Below are positions 48,662-61,959 of a stretch of 64,000 nt of DNA, piece after piece (position 1 is the first letter of the stretch; the number at the start of each line of letters is the position of its first letter). Both the position numbers and the translations under genes were made by a program. A model generated the notes under the pieces. It saw only the letters and a list, made by a program, of their open reading frames with translations, was not told the origin of the DNA and ran no database searches. This DNA comes from Lingula anatina (taxonomy: Eukaryota; Brachiopoda; Lingulata; Lingulida; Lingulidae): positions 62,001 to 126,000 of the forward strand of contig NW_019776168.1 in NCBI RefSeq assembly GCF_001039355.2, in the 5' to 3' direction.

Positions 48662-50559
48662 TATTTAGTTAGCAATCTAGTCTAAAAGATATATGGGTAT
48701 AAATAATGTTTAACTTAGCAGCTTAAGTCAGAGCAGAAGTGTTACTGAAATGTCTTCCATACAATTGCTAAAAGCCAGTGTCCGATATTAAACAAATAAA
48801 AATGCACAAAATTAATCTGCGGCCCTGGCAGAGGATAGTAAATATGTGGAAAACAAATTATATATCACTGCAGTACTTTTGGACTGGGGTGTGGGGAAAA
48901 TTGTAAGACCTGCATGGAAAAGAGAGGTAAATCTGTAAAAGATGTGTGGAAACATCAGTACCTTACTACCAATGCTTTTAATCGTGTGTGCTCTAGTTAG
49001 GAAGCCCTGGATGTCTTAAGTTGACATTACATGCAATTTTTTTTTTTTTTAGCTTATCTGCATATAAGCTTCAGCCCTTTCAGAAAATATATATAAAAAT
49101 AAATATGGTAGACTTGGATTTATCAAATGCATCAAGTGTCAAATGCTTATGCACTTCACCTTTACTTAAAAACAGACAATTAACTGGTAGTCATTGGATA
49201 TCTCATAGTCATATAGCCAGTATGTTCTATGTAATAGCAAGTATCTGCTTTAATGAACTCTCTGCAGGTGTTAAAACTGCCAAATTAAATGTAATGACTG
49301 TCTGGCTACAGACAGTTTCATACTGAAAAAAAGAAAAGAAAAACATCCCCATCGTCCTCCTTTAGGACTTCATTAGTGGAAAGTTTCTGAAAAAAAAATT
49401 AAAATGCTAAGCACTTTATCATTTGTTGAAATAGATATTTTTGCAATGGTGGTAAAAATGAAATAAAATAACATTCTAAGACTAACTAAACATCATGTAA
49501 ACATCAAAAATCGCCTACACGAGGTCGCAGCATCGTCGTTTATTCTCTTACAAACGATTTATCTATTTTACGACTTAACTTAATCAAGTTCCAAAAGCAG
49601 CTCTGAGCTGCAAAATACAAAAATTTGATAGCAGCCACAAAGGTTAAAACATTTTACTCTTTCTATAAAAACATACATCTATGAAATTGAAATACATGAC
49701 ATACCGTGTGCCGTTTCATTTATTGCTTGTTACCTTTTTAGTGCCCAGTGCTCGCTACGGAAACGATATTAACGAACTTCACTGATAAAAACAATCCTTC
49801 ATGCGTAAGTTGTTACCAACAAAATCCCAAAGTCTCCCTGAAGTCTAACATGACGGAGAACGAGAATTAATTGTACCAGTGCATCACCTTGTCATGCTGC
49901 AAGTTAGGTACTAAGTCTCGCTTTCGATGTTTGGTGCATTAGTTGAGACAAGTTGTAATGAGATTGTTCATGTTTCTCAACAACCGCAATATGGATGTGC
50001 AAAAGACCAAAGCCAGTTTTATATCAAATGTAAAGGGTATTGAAGTTTTGAAGAATTTTTAATTGCAGTAAAAGTTTTAAATTGCTGTCAGTCAAATTTT
50101 GTAATTATGTTATGAAAGCCATAAAATTTTTGATTAAAATTAATAGCCTTCTATGCATACATCCATTCAAAAGCATCAATACATTATCGAAATATACTTT
50201 ATTTGATCTGGATTAGATGAACCCAGCAGCATATATGAAGACCAAGTCACCAAAATATATAATATATAATTGGTTCCTGTTCTTAGACATGTCAAACCAT
50301 TAGCCTTTGTATTCTAGTAAATTCAAGATTCATATTTTGCAATGATGATAGCATCTCTATGGCAAGCACTGAATCAATTCGGAAGCACTGAATCAATTCT
50401 GAGTTGATAATTACAACTAATCACAAATCTAATCACTTAAATAAAAAATTAATTTTCTGTATCCAAAGTTTTATTATTGATAACCAATATGTGGCTTCAC
50501 TTAAATAGTTATAACCTTTAAACTTTATGTATATTTGTTTACAAAAAAAAAAAAAAAAA

Positions 50560-50712
50560 NNNNNNNNNNNNNNNNNNNNNNNNNNNNNNNNNNNNNNNNN
50601 NNNNNNNNNNNNNNNNNNNNNNNNNNNNNNNNNNNNNNNNNNNNNNNNNNNNNNNNNNNNNNNNNNNNNNNNNNNNNNNNNNNNNNNNNNNNNNNNNNNN
50701 NNNNNNNNNNNN
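50560..50712. other. Assembly gap (153 N) next to an A-tract
   Basis: The left edge is an 18-base A run (50542-50559), so the contig probably broke in or at a homopolymer or retroelement tail. It lies just past the likely DRG2 3' end. Confidence 0.98.
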
Positions 50713-50864
50713 GGCCTCATATGGAGAATTTATACTATTGAGATAAGGTAATAAATGTCAGGAAAACTGAAATTAGAAAAAGTTATTTGAAAAATACACT
50801 TGGATACAGTGTTAGCTGAAGATGGCACTGGGCAAAAAGTAACAAAAATGTGACATTAATCTGT

Positions 50865-50870
50865 TTTATT
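50865..50870 (-). terminator. Candidate DRG2 poly(A) signal
   Basis: AATAAA on the minus strand about 380 bases past the DRG2 stop. It gives a reasonable 3'UTR length; no other support. Confidence 0.4.
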
Positions 50871-51249
50871 AATTATCACGTCAGTCATTTGTTTCCTTTG
50901 CCTTCTAGCATCATGGCAGCATTCACACTATACAAAATAATGTGCTTTTCTGATCCTTAGAACCAACACTTTTTTATGCTTATATTTTGTCCACAAATAG
51001 TTTTCTAAAAAAAATGGCATGTGTACCAAATTCTGAAATCTAGTGTTGCGCTTGAAGTTACTGGTTTTAATAAAATCTACTGAAGTACAGTGAAAAAAAT
51101 GTTTTACATGATGTCCAGTATTTGCACATTTTCTCAACCACTTCATTGGTTCTCACTAGATTAAGCCGACTCATTTCAGTATTAGTCCAGGTGCTGCTTT
51201 GTAGATAGTTGCCCCAATCCCCTTTCCAGAAAAAAAATTCCACAAATTC

Positions 51250-51600
51250 TCAGAGGTTAGAAACAATACATATAACATCGTCTTGCTCCATTTTATGTTG
51301 TAATCCAACCCTCTGGGGACTGAACTTGACACTTGTACCCTGTAATAAAAGAAACAATTTCCAATTATACAAAAATTGTCATGTAAAATGGACCTTATGG
51401 ACCCTTATATATCTTTTAAATCAGTGACTAAAACTGAATTAAAATGAGTCCTTTTATTCTATTTCCTATCATTTTTCTTTTATTTACTAATTACAATGAA
51501 AATAAATTAAGAACCTACTCAAAACCCTGAGAAAGCACTTACCCAAACCAATGCATATTTAAATTTTTCCACCATTGTTCTGTGGACAGAATGGCACTGA

Positions 51601-51644
<44 letters not shown>

Positions 51645-54600
51645 AAACATATCTAGACCTTTCATAGCTTCCACTCTAATATTTGGTAAAAAGAAACATT
51701 ATAAAAGGTATGTCAAGTATAAACAGTATCTAAATGACACACAGTCTCTAATATTGCCTCATAAGATTACTCAATTATAAATACCTTAAGACTTTAAAAT
51801 AATCTAATTTTTGTTGTGATATTTTTTAACATTCTCAAAAATTAACAAACTTCACTTGAAATATTTCTGCAACATCAAGCAATCAACAAAAATCTCTGAG
51901 GTTTGATGTGCAGAATGAGGATTGCACAGTTCAGAAGAAACTACACTGCAATGAAAAATAAGACAAAATCTAGTTCTATAAGGCAGCAACTTACCACATG
52001 TTCTACTGTCGATCCATTTCTCATTATAAGTGCTTCACCCTCACCAAAGTCAGGACGTGCTGGAACAACATGAAACTTTAATCATCACTGACTGGACAAT
52101 GTCTTAAAAAAAGATTCATTAATAAAATAATGGAGATTATCATAAAATGTAGACCAAAAACATGCAAATAAAAATTATTGAGGTCAAATTTTGATGAAAT
52201 GACTTTCTTCTGTGAATATGGACTCAAAATGCAAATGTACCTATAGGTTGGAAGTGATCTGGGGTGGTAGGGTGGGGGATGGGGATGGTAAGAATATTAT
52301 TTGCTTAGAAAAACAAAACTCAGCCTGGATTTGAATCTTGATTAAGACATTTGTGTAAATACATGATAATCACTTGTTTGTCGAGAAAATTACTTTCCTC
52401 TTATGTGGATGTGATTCCTGTGTATCGTAGTACACATGTTGAGCATATGCTAATGATATGACAAGTGTGTATGTGTGTGTGTGTGACATCATGGCTTTAC
52501 CTCCTCTTCTTTTTGTGAATATTCTGATCAAGTCCAGGTGCTCCCAGACCTTGTCCACCAAATAATCCAAGTTTAATTTCATATTGCAACTGAAAAACAA
52601 AACAAAAACAAACTAATAAACAAGTAAACCAGAATCTTCATAAGCAATTTAAAGTTAATTTACACCCCAAGGAAAAAAGTTTTTCACTTCAAACATAACT
52701 TTTTATGAGAACTGATGACAGACAGCACTATGCAGTACATTTGTGCAAGTATTTTGATTAAAATTTTTAAGTAGGTAAATGCGATAAAATACAACTTAAG
52801 AATAACAAACTCACGCACCTTACAACTACTGTGTGGGGTTCCCTGGCTAGCTTATCTACTTCTTCTATAGAAATCTGGTCAATTTTGTTATAAACCTGGG
52901 TAACAAAAGGACACAAAATATACATTTAAGATTCTATGTTTTGTTTTTCAACTCAGAAAACAAGAATACAAACAACACAATGTTATCATGGTCAAAATGG
53001 CTTTATGTTTTTATGTTTTTTCAAAAAGCCCTCTTACAAAGATATTGTTAACTATAACAAGAACAAAGGAATCACCTACATATAAGCAAGGCAGGTATTT
53101 TCTGTTGTCAAGTATCACATCAATAAACTGATCTGGTGTGGCGTCTTCTCTGAAGAGTACTTCACAGTTAAATATTTCTGGCAAAAATTATGGAGAAAAT
53201 AACAGGATGTTTCTTTCTTATAAAATGGTTGTATGATCTCTTTTGGAGCAAAAAAAAAGGGCGTACTTTTATAAACTTAAAATGGAGATCAGAAATAAAT
53301 TTCTTGCGCTTAATATCATTATATGAAACATTTTATAACATCTCTAAGTAATTCTAATTATATCTGTGGCATTCTGTGTAGGGAAATGTATGAACAATTA
53401 TGGCAAAAATGATTTTCCACAAACCAAAAAAATTCTCAAAGGATACTGTATTCATGTAAAATCATCTGTACCATCTTCTCATTGCACTTGGTTAATGGTA
53501 AAGTGGAGTTAAAGGACAGGCCACCAGCTTTTTTGGGCTGTAATGAAATATATATAAATATAGTGTAGATATCTTCAATATAAGATTAGAATGGTTGAAT
53601 ATCATACAAAAGAAAATTAATTAAACTTTCTAAGTATCTTTACATTAATTGTAACGTGTTTAATTCCTAATACCTAACTATAAAGTTATATATTTGAATA
53701 GTAAATAACAGTAAATAGTAACCACACAGCTTAATGTCTTGCAGCTCTTATAATACCTACAAATTGCAAATCATTGGATAATGTAAACCAGAGGTCTAAA
53801 TTACAACATGGACAGACATCCAAACACCACATGTGTAGCTAGGCTTAACTAATTTGAGATATTACACGCAAGTTCCTCTGACAAAAACAATACCTTGAAA
53901 TAAATGTTAGGCTTCGTTTGGTTTAACCTGATGCCAACAGTTTCCAACTCCTTTTCTAACAGCTCCCTAAAACAGTAAATTTCTTATGTACATTCAATTG
54001 ATGATCTGCATTGTCAAAAATAATTACATGTCATACCAAAGATCTATTTTTTTTTTTTCTTTTTTTTTTTTAATGGCAACAGAGCTTTGCTGATGATAAT
54101 TGTAAGAGGTCTGGTCAAAATGATCATCCAAGTTTCAGCAAAATTTCAAACTCTGATATTACAATATACAAATATACATACAGAAGACTGCAATATCTTA
54201 ACTAACCTCTGTGAATGGCTTTTTGAAGCATCACACATTATGATGACAAGATCTGCCGTTCTTGCCACAGCAATAACTTGTCTACCACGACCTTTACCTG
54301 TTAACATACAGAAAGATGCTATAAAATATATACTGTTCAGTTTATGACAAGAGACTCTGGTAGTGATATTAAGCAAAACGTTAATATTATTTAAGGCTGC
54401 CACATAAATAGCCATGCCAAATTTGAATGCCAATTAAAAAAAAGATCTATGCCTGCATTGTATCCCAGCATATTTCTAAAAAGACGACTTATTTCATGCT
54501 ACCATGAAAAACCATCCACTTAAATCTGATTAAATAAATATAAAATATAGAAAAGTATCCATTACCTTGTGCTGCACCCTCAATAATACCTGGAAGATCT

Positions 54601-56776
54601 AGCAGCTGGATATTTGCACCTTTATGCTAAAAGAACAAATTTAAATATTATTCTAGCAGTAATAAGAACAGAATGCTTTTTTTTATTGTATTTACCTGAA
54701 TAAACCCAGGAACACACAAAGTGCCTGACCATATGGCATTTACCTGAATTACCCCAGGAATATATGTAAAAGTACCTGACCATATACTGTTTACCTGAAC
54801 AACACCGAGAATACACAATTAAGTACATGACCAATTAGTATTTACCTGAATGACGCCAGGAATACAGGTAAGAGTAGTAAACTCGTAGGATGCACATTCA
54901 CTTTCTGTCTCTGTCAGAGTGCTGAGCAATGTGGACTGAAAAGGTAATACTGGAATTCATTCCTCTGCATTAATCAAAAATCTTAAACTAGTGCTTAAAT
55001 AATATAACAAGTAGAATACACCAAAATACCAAGTCATAAATACTGAATGTTTAAACATGCTTAAGACAGAATTTTTTTTTACTTGACGAAAATATGCATC
55101 ATAAAGTAAATCAAACTACAATATCTTAAGTCCCAAACAAAGTTGTATCTTGTAAGTCTTTATATCATATAAAGCTACTAAAAAGGTCATACAGAATCTG
55201 AATGAGACAAGTACTAGTAGAGCAATGACTCAAGAGTAGGACAAAATCATTTTCTTTTTTTCTAGGAATAAATTTAACGGCTTGTTTGAATTTTCCAATC
55301 AAGCCCTTACTTACCTTGCCAACAGAAGGGAATCCAATAAGTGCTACTCTAGCATCACCTGACTTCATAACATCAAAACCTTCACCCTGTAGAGAAATGA
55401 ACACACACCATTTTCATCAAGTTACAAGAAAGATGAAAAGTGTGTGTATTTGTTGTATGCCTGGGTCATTGTGTTTGAAATTTGATGCTGTCATCACTGG
55501 TTTTGGATGATAATCTGCCCACGTCAGTTTAGAGTGCATCATGTTCAAGACATGAAATTTTACAATTCCGGTGCATCCTATATATTTATTATATTTAATA
55601 AGTCTAACTTTATCTTTTTTTTCTCTTTTCACTTGTCATTTCTATTTCTTTTTTTAATATAAATCTATGCAAGTGTGATAAAAATTAAAGGCATGCATGG
55701 GTGCAAATGTGTGTTGTTATAATGTGATACACTGTTTTTCCAGGTTTTTCCAGTAGTAAAAATTATCTTTAATAATGTTAACTGCATATTACTCTTACTC
55801 AAAGGAACCCTGCAATATTTAAGAGTTATAAACAATTGCTTTTCCAACTCCTTCAATAGTGTTAAAATGTAAAAAAAAAACTTGCTTCAAAAAAAATAAT
55901 AATAATAATAATAACTGGTTACATCAAACCAAACTATCTTAGGATGATAAATGAAAGAGTGAAGAAATTAAATTCTTAAATGCAATTTTAATACATTTTG
56001 TGAAAGTGTGTAGTTGTTAAATTGTTAAAATTGTCCTAATTCTGTTTAGATAACATACTATCAAACTTCAGAAGCATATTTACCTTTGCCCCTGCCTTTC
56101 CAGTTGGCTCCAGTAACTGAGACCTGTACTTGGCTAGCTTGGCTTTCAGCAGACCCAGATGATACTCAGTGGCTGAAAATAAATGCAAACTTTGGGATGA
56201 TACAGATATTTTTCTAACCAGTATATTACAACTTCTTGTGACACATGACATATACAATTTAATAAACTTTAATTAAATGTCTCCTTATATATAGAGGCAG
56301 ATTCACAAATTTATAAAAGAGGGTATGGAAGTTCCAGGACCGAAAAAAAGAAACTGGCCAGTTTTTGCTTTGAGTCAGCAAGTTTTTAAGACCCTGGTGT
56401 CTAAAAGGGTCAGTAGTGTTTGTCAGGGTAACCAGATTCTTGTAGTTTCAGAGATCAAACACAACTTCCTACTCTCCGCATGCCTCTATCATTGCAGGAC
56501 TTACTAACACTCTGGGTGCAAAAGGGAAAATTTGTACTAAACTTAATCCTTAAGAGATCAAACATAGGTGTGATTAATTTCGAATGATTATTATCTGTTT
56601 TTTTTTTTAATTTACAGTCTTCTGTAAGAAATGATAACTATCTGACAGTCACAGACTCACAGTGACACAAGATCGGTCTTATGACATGACATGACACAGT
56701 CTGTGGCATTACCCTTATTCTTCTGGGTTCGAGCTACCTCACGCTCTATCTCTGCGATCTTCTCCAGGATTCCCAT
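51250..56776 (-). CDS. DRG2: Developmentally regulated GTP-binding protein 2, 14 coding exons, 367 aa
   Basis: OBG-family GTPase of the cytosol that works with a DFRP2/RWDD1-type partner at ribosomes. Exons: 56713-56776, 56084-56172, 55315-55386, 54846-54935, 54566-54626, 54207-54297, 53894-53966, 53447-53537, 53080-53177, 52819-52895, 52501-52589, 51995-52059, 51543-51596, 51250-51339. It begins [21 protein letters not shown] and continues [19 protein letters not shown]. GTPase motifs: G1 GFPSVGKST (69-77, split by an intron), G3 DLPG (115-118), [16 protein letters not shown], and G4 NKID (246-249). The C-terminal TGS domain ends VEHVCHSVHRT..KYALVWG..SPQRVGL and stops at TGA 51250-51252. 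Length matches the family (human 364). At 52819 the donor is AG|GTGCGT; the closer GTAAGG would shift the frame. All 1104 bases are in phase. Confidence 0.97.
51603..51642. repeat. (AT)n microsatellite directly at a DRG2 splice acceptor
   Basis: 20 AT units begin within 7 bases of the acceptor of exon 51543-51596 and so occupy the place of its branch-point region. Confidence 0.95.
54691..54860 (-). repeat. Four tandem, diverged copies of a DRG2 exon-3'-end/donor segment
   Basis: TTTACCTGAA followed by a CCAGGAAYAYA-like block occurs at 54691, 54739, 54790 and 54841, about 50 bases apart. The last copy is the true end of exon 54846-54935. The others, in the following intron, keep the GTAAA donor core; the spacers share a CCTGACCATAT-type block. 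Confidence 0.85.
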
Positions 56777-58225
56777 CTTGACACAAGTGCAGGAGCAAAC
56801 AATTTCCTTCTACAGAAAAACTATACTCCGGATTGAGAGGACGACACAAGACCTCGTCTGCCTGCAGTTCCCTAGCATTTACATTCACACTGTCGGCCTG
56901 CCATGTTGTGAGATGTTCGGCTATTTCCGTGAACATCAAACTATAATGATTTGTCAACAACATTTATACCAGCTTTATTGATTTGATAATCATATGGATT
57001 CTCTGAGTAAAATTTGTGCGATACTATAAATTTAGATGAATTTAGTAATTATTTGACATATTTCTTTCTTCGGATAACTTCGTAATAAAGATGGCTGCGC
57101 CCATGGAGATCACTCCGACAAGAATTTGCCTAAAGATCGTCATTGTTGCCGGCATTACCATTCAGTAATATTAGGTATTATAAATAGTGGGTATTAAAAT
57201 GGTCTTGTTTAAAACTTTGTATATCGCTTAAAAGAAAGGAATTAAAATTTTGAAGGAAGACCGTTTAACCAAAGTATTCGATCAGAATCAACGATGTGAC
57301 CTTGAACTTTATTAAAGGAGGCAAACGTGATGTAACTCAAAAGTGAATTATGTAGAATGACCAGTCCACTTAAAGAGGCTTGAAACTCTCTGTGTCATTT
57401 TGAATGCTGTAAGTTACTAATTTCAAGTAGTTCAAGTTGTTTTTTTGTGAGAATTTGGTTTAATATTATTGTGTTAAACGATATACATTTGGGTTTTTGA
57501 ACTACAACTACATTTATGTAAGTGCTGTGTTCTACCTCTGGTGTAGTTGCCACTGACAGTGATCATCTGGGAATATCATTGTTAGTTCCAAGCAAGAGAC
57601 ACTCAACTCTTCTATCAGGAAATTTCCATTCAACTGAGCGCTAGCAGGGAAGTGTTTTAGGTAAGTTTTGCAGTATTCCAAAGCTTACGGCTATTGTGAA
57701 ATGTAAACAGAGGATAATTATTGCCCTTGTCTATAGAACTGATAGAAGATGTAGTAACGAAATAGAGGGTCCAGGTAACAGAAAGTCCACCTCCATTTAG
57801 CTATAATGGTTAGAGTTTGTCTGACTTAAGTTGGTCAAAATCTAGGGTGAGGCTTACCTAGCTGTACAAATGAATGGGAAGTGGACTGTCTATCATGGGG
57901 GACTCTGTCATGTTACACCGGTACTTGTGCAGCTGTAAAACTTAATTAAAGGTTAAAGTACATTATATACTATATAGTTATTGCAGCATCTGCCATACTT
58001 TACATCCAATTCAGGTATTCAAGATGTATTCAGTTAATTTCATTTTATTTATACATTTCAGTTTTAAAAAAGGTCTTAAATGATGGATTATGTAACAAGG
58101 TTATGTAAGATTTTGTGTTTCTGTATGTGAAGTACATTGTTTCACATTGTGATCCCACTTCTCATTTTCAGGTGGATACCTCGTGATTTTCTTGTATGAG
58201 GTGAAACAGCTGTTACCAATACAGT
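56777..58225. promoter_or_regulatory. Head-to-head promoter region between DRG2 and COX11, with a likely COX11 5'UTR intron
   Basis: The two start codons are 1449 bases apart and point away from each other, so both promoters must lie here. AAGATGGCTGC at 57089-57099 resembles a YY1 site, which often sits at transcription starts of housekeeping genes. A donor AG|GTAAGT at 57660/57661 and an acceptor TTTTCAG ending at 58171 suggest a noncoding COX11 exon ending at 57660, an intron, and an exon from 58172 that contains the start codon. No TATA box is evident at a fixed position. The exact transcription starts cannot be read from the sequence. Confidence 0.5.
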
Positions 58226-59491
58226 ATGCAGGCTTTCTATTTTCTTCAAAGAACTGCACTAAGACATCTTTCAAGACAACAGACATCTCCAGTGATTTCT
58301 TTCATTAAAACTGGATATCAGAGCAGCTATAAGAATTCAGCATCTGTGACATTAACAAGACCATTTAACTCATGTAATAGACCAGGTTTGGACAAATTCA
58401 AATGGCCGAGCAGAACTTTAAGATATTTGAAGCAACACAGCGGAGCTTCATTATTTTTTAAAAGCTCTGAGCCATTCCAGAATGGATTAGTCATTGTTGC
58501 AGTTAGGAGAAAAAGTGGCGATTCTAAAGAAACATCTGATAAATCTGTGGTATATTATTTAGTTGGAGTAATATTTCTCATGCTAGGGTTTGGTGTCATT
58601 AGCGTCCCTTTGTTCAAACTGTTCTGTCAGGTGAGTTTGGCTTCCTTAAATATTTTACTTTAAAAACATACAATATGTAGTTAAAAATTTTACCTCCCAG
58701 ATTGCACTGAAAAAATATTGCTCAAAAAAATATTGCTCAAGTATGTTAAAGCCCAAGTCCTGCATTTTTATTTTTTATACTTAAACATAGTGAAAAGATA
58801 TCTTTCTTTACAACTTAATCAGTAGAGGAAAAGTTGTACAGACAATATACCACATGATATGGCACCTAATTTCTTAAATTGGTATTTTTAACTCCCATCT
58901 TCATATAGCAAGTGGGATTGGGAGGACAACCAACAAGAGGACATGATGCTTCCAAACTTGCTGAATTAGAACCTGTGGAAGACAGAGAGATCACAGTAAA
59001 ATTTGTGGCAACAGTTAATAAGGCTCTTAAGTGGAAGTTTGTTCCCCAGCAGACGTCTGTCCAGGTGAGACCATTTATAGGTGATCATGAGAGCGACAAT
59101 CGTTTGTATGATAATAGGTTGTGTAAACCTGTGTTGCACATTTGGAAAAGAAGCATGTTAGTTATAGGGATTGACCAGTGTTTCCAAGTCATGGTTAGAT
59201 CCAAAGAATAAAAATTTACTGAACACTTCAAAAGTAGCTATCCATAAAGACAATAAAATGGCCTTGTTTCTGCCTTACTTTTTAGATAAGAATATATTTT
59301 TCAGACAGATTCAGTTCTATTGTTTTATTGCTTTGTCTATAGAAACATTTATTTTTTCCACAGGAATTAAAAAATTAAACTTAACAGTTCTTATTATTAT
59401 TATTACTCAAAAATTTATTTATTTATTTTTATTTCTTTTAGTCTGTAATCATTGGTGGTAAGTTTCTAAATGCTTCATTTTTATTTATTTA

Positions 59492-59546
<55 letters not shown>

Positions 59547-61231
59547 TTAGACTTATTTTTTCTTTAAAAATTAGGTGAAGCCTGGCGAGACAGCCCTGGC
59601 TTTCTTCACTGCCAAGAATTTGACTGACAGGCCAGTAACTGGAATTTCAACCTATAATGTTCTGCCCTACCAAGCAGCAGTACATTTCAACAAAGTACAG
59701 GTAATTATCCTCTCACTTTTGAGACAAAAGTTGGATATCTCATTATCCTGCCTTTCTGTCAGCCATGCATTTTTAATCTCTGCTGTTTTTTTCCCCAGAC
59801 CATTAGACTGAGGAACTTGAAGCTTTGGGGACTGATAGACCTATCATCAGGGCGTGCAGGGGCCCCTTTAGAATTGAAGAATGTCTGGGAGTAGGGCTTC
59901 TTTGGGGGTGGATGATTTTCATATTTCATTTCCTCTCTGTTTCTCTCTCTAACTTCTTTTAAAAATGACCAAAATGCGCACAAAATGACTTCAAAGGTCT
60001 AGAAATCTTCATGCTATTCATTTTTAGTAGTGTTCGCCTTAAAGGAACAACAGTAAGGGAAAGGTAGGGTTGTTACCTTTTAAATGGTCATGCATGTAGG
60101 CAGATTCCTTATGGGGTTGTTATGATGTTTATAGTAATCGGTACCCAGGCAATGGCATTGATATCTATGGGGGTGGGGACCCTGGGGGTGAGCTACCCTT
60201 GACACTGTGACATAGTGTAGGAAAATGCGATGGGTGCTTATCGACAGTATCTGGTCATTATTGTTTCCCCATGCAAACTGTGAACAAATAAATGGAAATG
60301 ATATGTTGTAAGTGTTTTTATTGACATTGATCTGTGCAGTAGTATTGCTTTCACTTGTGAAAGTTTGAAATGTTCATTATCTACACTTACTGAAGGCGTA
60401 CCTGTAAGCTTTTTGTCTCAACACTTGGGACTTTATCAGCCAACTTTAAAGTTGTGAGACAGTGTATTGTGAACAGTCTAGTGTGAACTGCTCACTATTA
60501 CACCGTACCTGTTCTCGCTAGACTGTCACTATATACATACTCATAACTACAGTGACTGAGGAAGTTTTTGTAGGTTAGCTTTCAGCTAGTGTATAAATTG
60601 AACACTTCAGATTTTCATCATTATGAAGCTGTAAATGATTTTTAGAGTATGCCATTGGAATGATTGTTCTTCATAGGACCACCCTGATAAAATATTTCAA
60701 AATATGTGTCATCCTTTTACCCCATTTTCTTCTCTCAAAATACTACTGGTGACTATAGTACTTTCGATACTAAAGTAATAAGAAAGGTTTAAAGAAGTGA
60801 CCAACCACAATTTCATACATGTTTTTTTTCTAGTGCTTTTGCTTTGAAGAACAAAGGTTAAACCCACAGGAAGAGGTAAGATTGTACATAAGTTTAATTT
60901 TCTCATAAAAGAACATGCTTTATCTGGTTAAAGGCTTTTTTATCAGACTGACATAAGTCAGTTTTATTGGAAAATATTATGAAATATTATTGTAATTCTT
61001 ATCTCTTAGTGGCATACCTTACAGAGAGTTCAAATCTTTCAGGTTGACATGCCAGTATTTTTCTACATTGATCCAGAGTATGCAGAGGACCATTACGTGG
61101 AGAAGGTCAATGAAATCATTCTTTCTTACACCTTCTATGAATCTGATGGGTCAGTCAAGCTACCGCTGCCTGGGTATGTGGAAAGTGTTGACACAAAAGG
61201 GAATAAATTACCAATGCCTGCAGTTGCTTGA
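58226..61231 (+). CDS. COX11: Cytochrome c oxidase assembly protein COX11, 5 coding exons, 305 aa
   Basis: Mitochondrial inner-membrane copper chaperone that delivers Cu(I) to the CuB site of COX1. Exons: 58226-58630, 58909-59064, 59575-59700, 60834-60875, 61043-61231. The N-terminus is rich in Arg, Ser and Thr and nearly free of acids, as in a mitochondrial presequence. One membrane helix follows (about residues 108-130, VVYYLVGVIFLMLGFGVISVP), then LFCQ with the conserved membrane-proximal Cys134. The C-terminal part is the intermembrane-space domain: WKFVPQQTSV, PGETALAFFTAKN, GISTYNVLPYQA, FNK, the copper-binding CFCF (Cys230, Cys232), EEQRLNPQEE, DMPVFFYIDPEYAED and LSYTFYES. All junctions are phase 0 and the stop is TGA at 61229. 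Slightly longer than human COX11 (276 aa), mainly through the presequence. Confidence 0.97.
59494..59548. repeat. (ATT)n microsatellite in COX11 intron 2
   Basis: About 18 ATT units ending 26 bases before the acceptor of exon 59575-59700. Confidence 0.95.
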
Positions 61232-61461
61232 AACACTGGAGAACTAGTATTATTGTGAAAATTGAGAAAAGGTTGATGACATTTCATCTCACTATAACAA
61301 GAGACCTGTTCTTTCTTATTTATGCATTGTGGAAGTCTGTTTGTACAGTTCATTTGGAAATGATTTGAAAGTTGAGAAATAAGGCATTCAGAGGATTGTT
61401 TTCCTAAATTTATTGAAGAAAGAACCATTATTATGGTGAGGTGCCTTTTTCTAAAATCTAG

Positions 61462-61959
61462 AAAAGGCAATTTTTATGTCTGTGATGGTAAAAGAATAAT
61501 TATTTAGAATTCACTATATGATTTAACGTGTCCACTCAGAGGAATTATAGTTAGGTTAGATATAACATGTTGCTGGCAGTTGTTATTACATACATGAACA
61601 AAATTGCTTTAGAGAAAATTTTTTCTTTCAAAATTGTAGAACTTGCTTAAAGGGTTTGCTTCATGCCGTCAGAATGGCCTGAACGGAACATATTCTTCAG
61701 AAAACATGCCCAACTAACGATGTCTTTATCCAAATACACAAATTAAAAGCTCATTTTGTAAATTTTTGNAAAAGGCAATTTTTATGTCTGTGATGGTAAA
61801 AGAATAATTATTTAGAATTCACTATATGATTTAACGTGTCCACTCAGAGGAATTATAGTTAGGTTAGATATAACATGTTGCTGGCAGTTGTTATTACATA
61901 CATGAACAAAATTGCTTTAGAGAAAATTTTTTCTTTCAAAATTGTAGAACTTGCTTAAA
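61462..61959. repeat. 190-bp direct duplication around a single N in the COX11 3' region
   Basis: Bases 61462-61651 and 61770-61959 appear identical, offset 308. The second copy starts directly after the lone N at 61769. This looks like a contig join in which the overlap was not merged, or two haplotypes placed in series, rather than a real duplication. Confidence 0.9.

Noticed and set aside
50433-50751. Open frames across the N gap
   Set aside because: They exist only because N codons are not stops.
59448-59463. Possible COX11 microexon between TTTTAG and GTAAGT
   Set aside because: The direct join of exons 58909-59064 and 59575-59700 gives the conserved TSVQVKPGETAL without it, and its length would break the frame.
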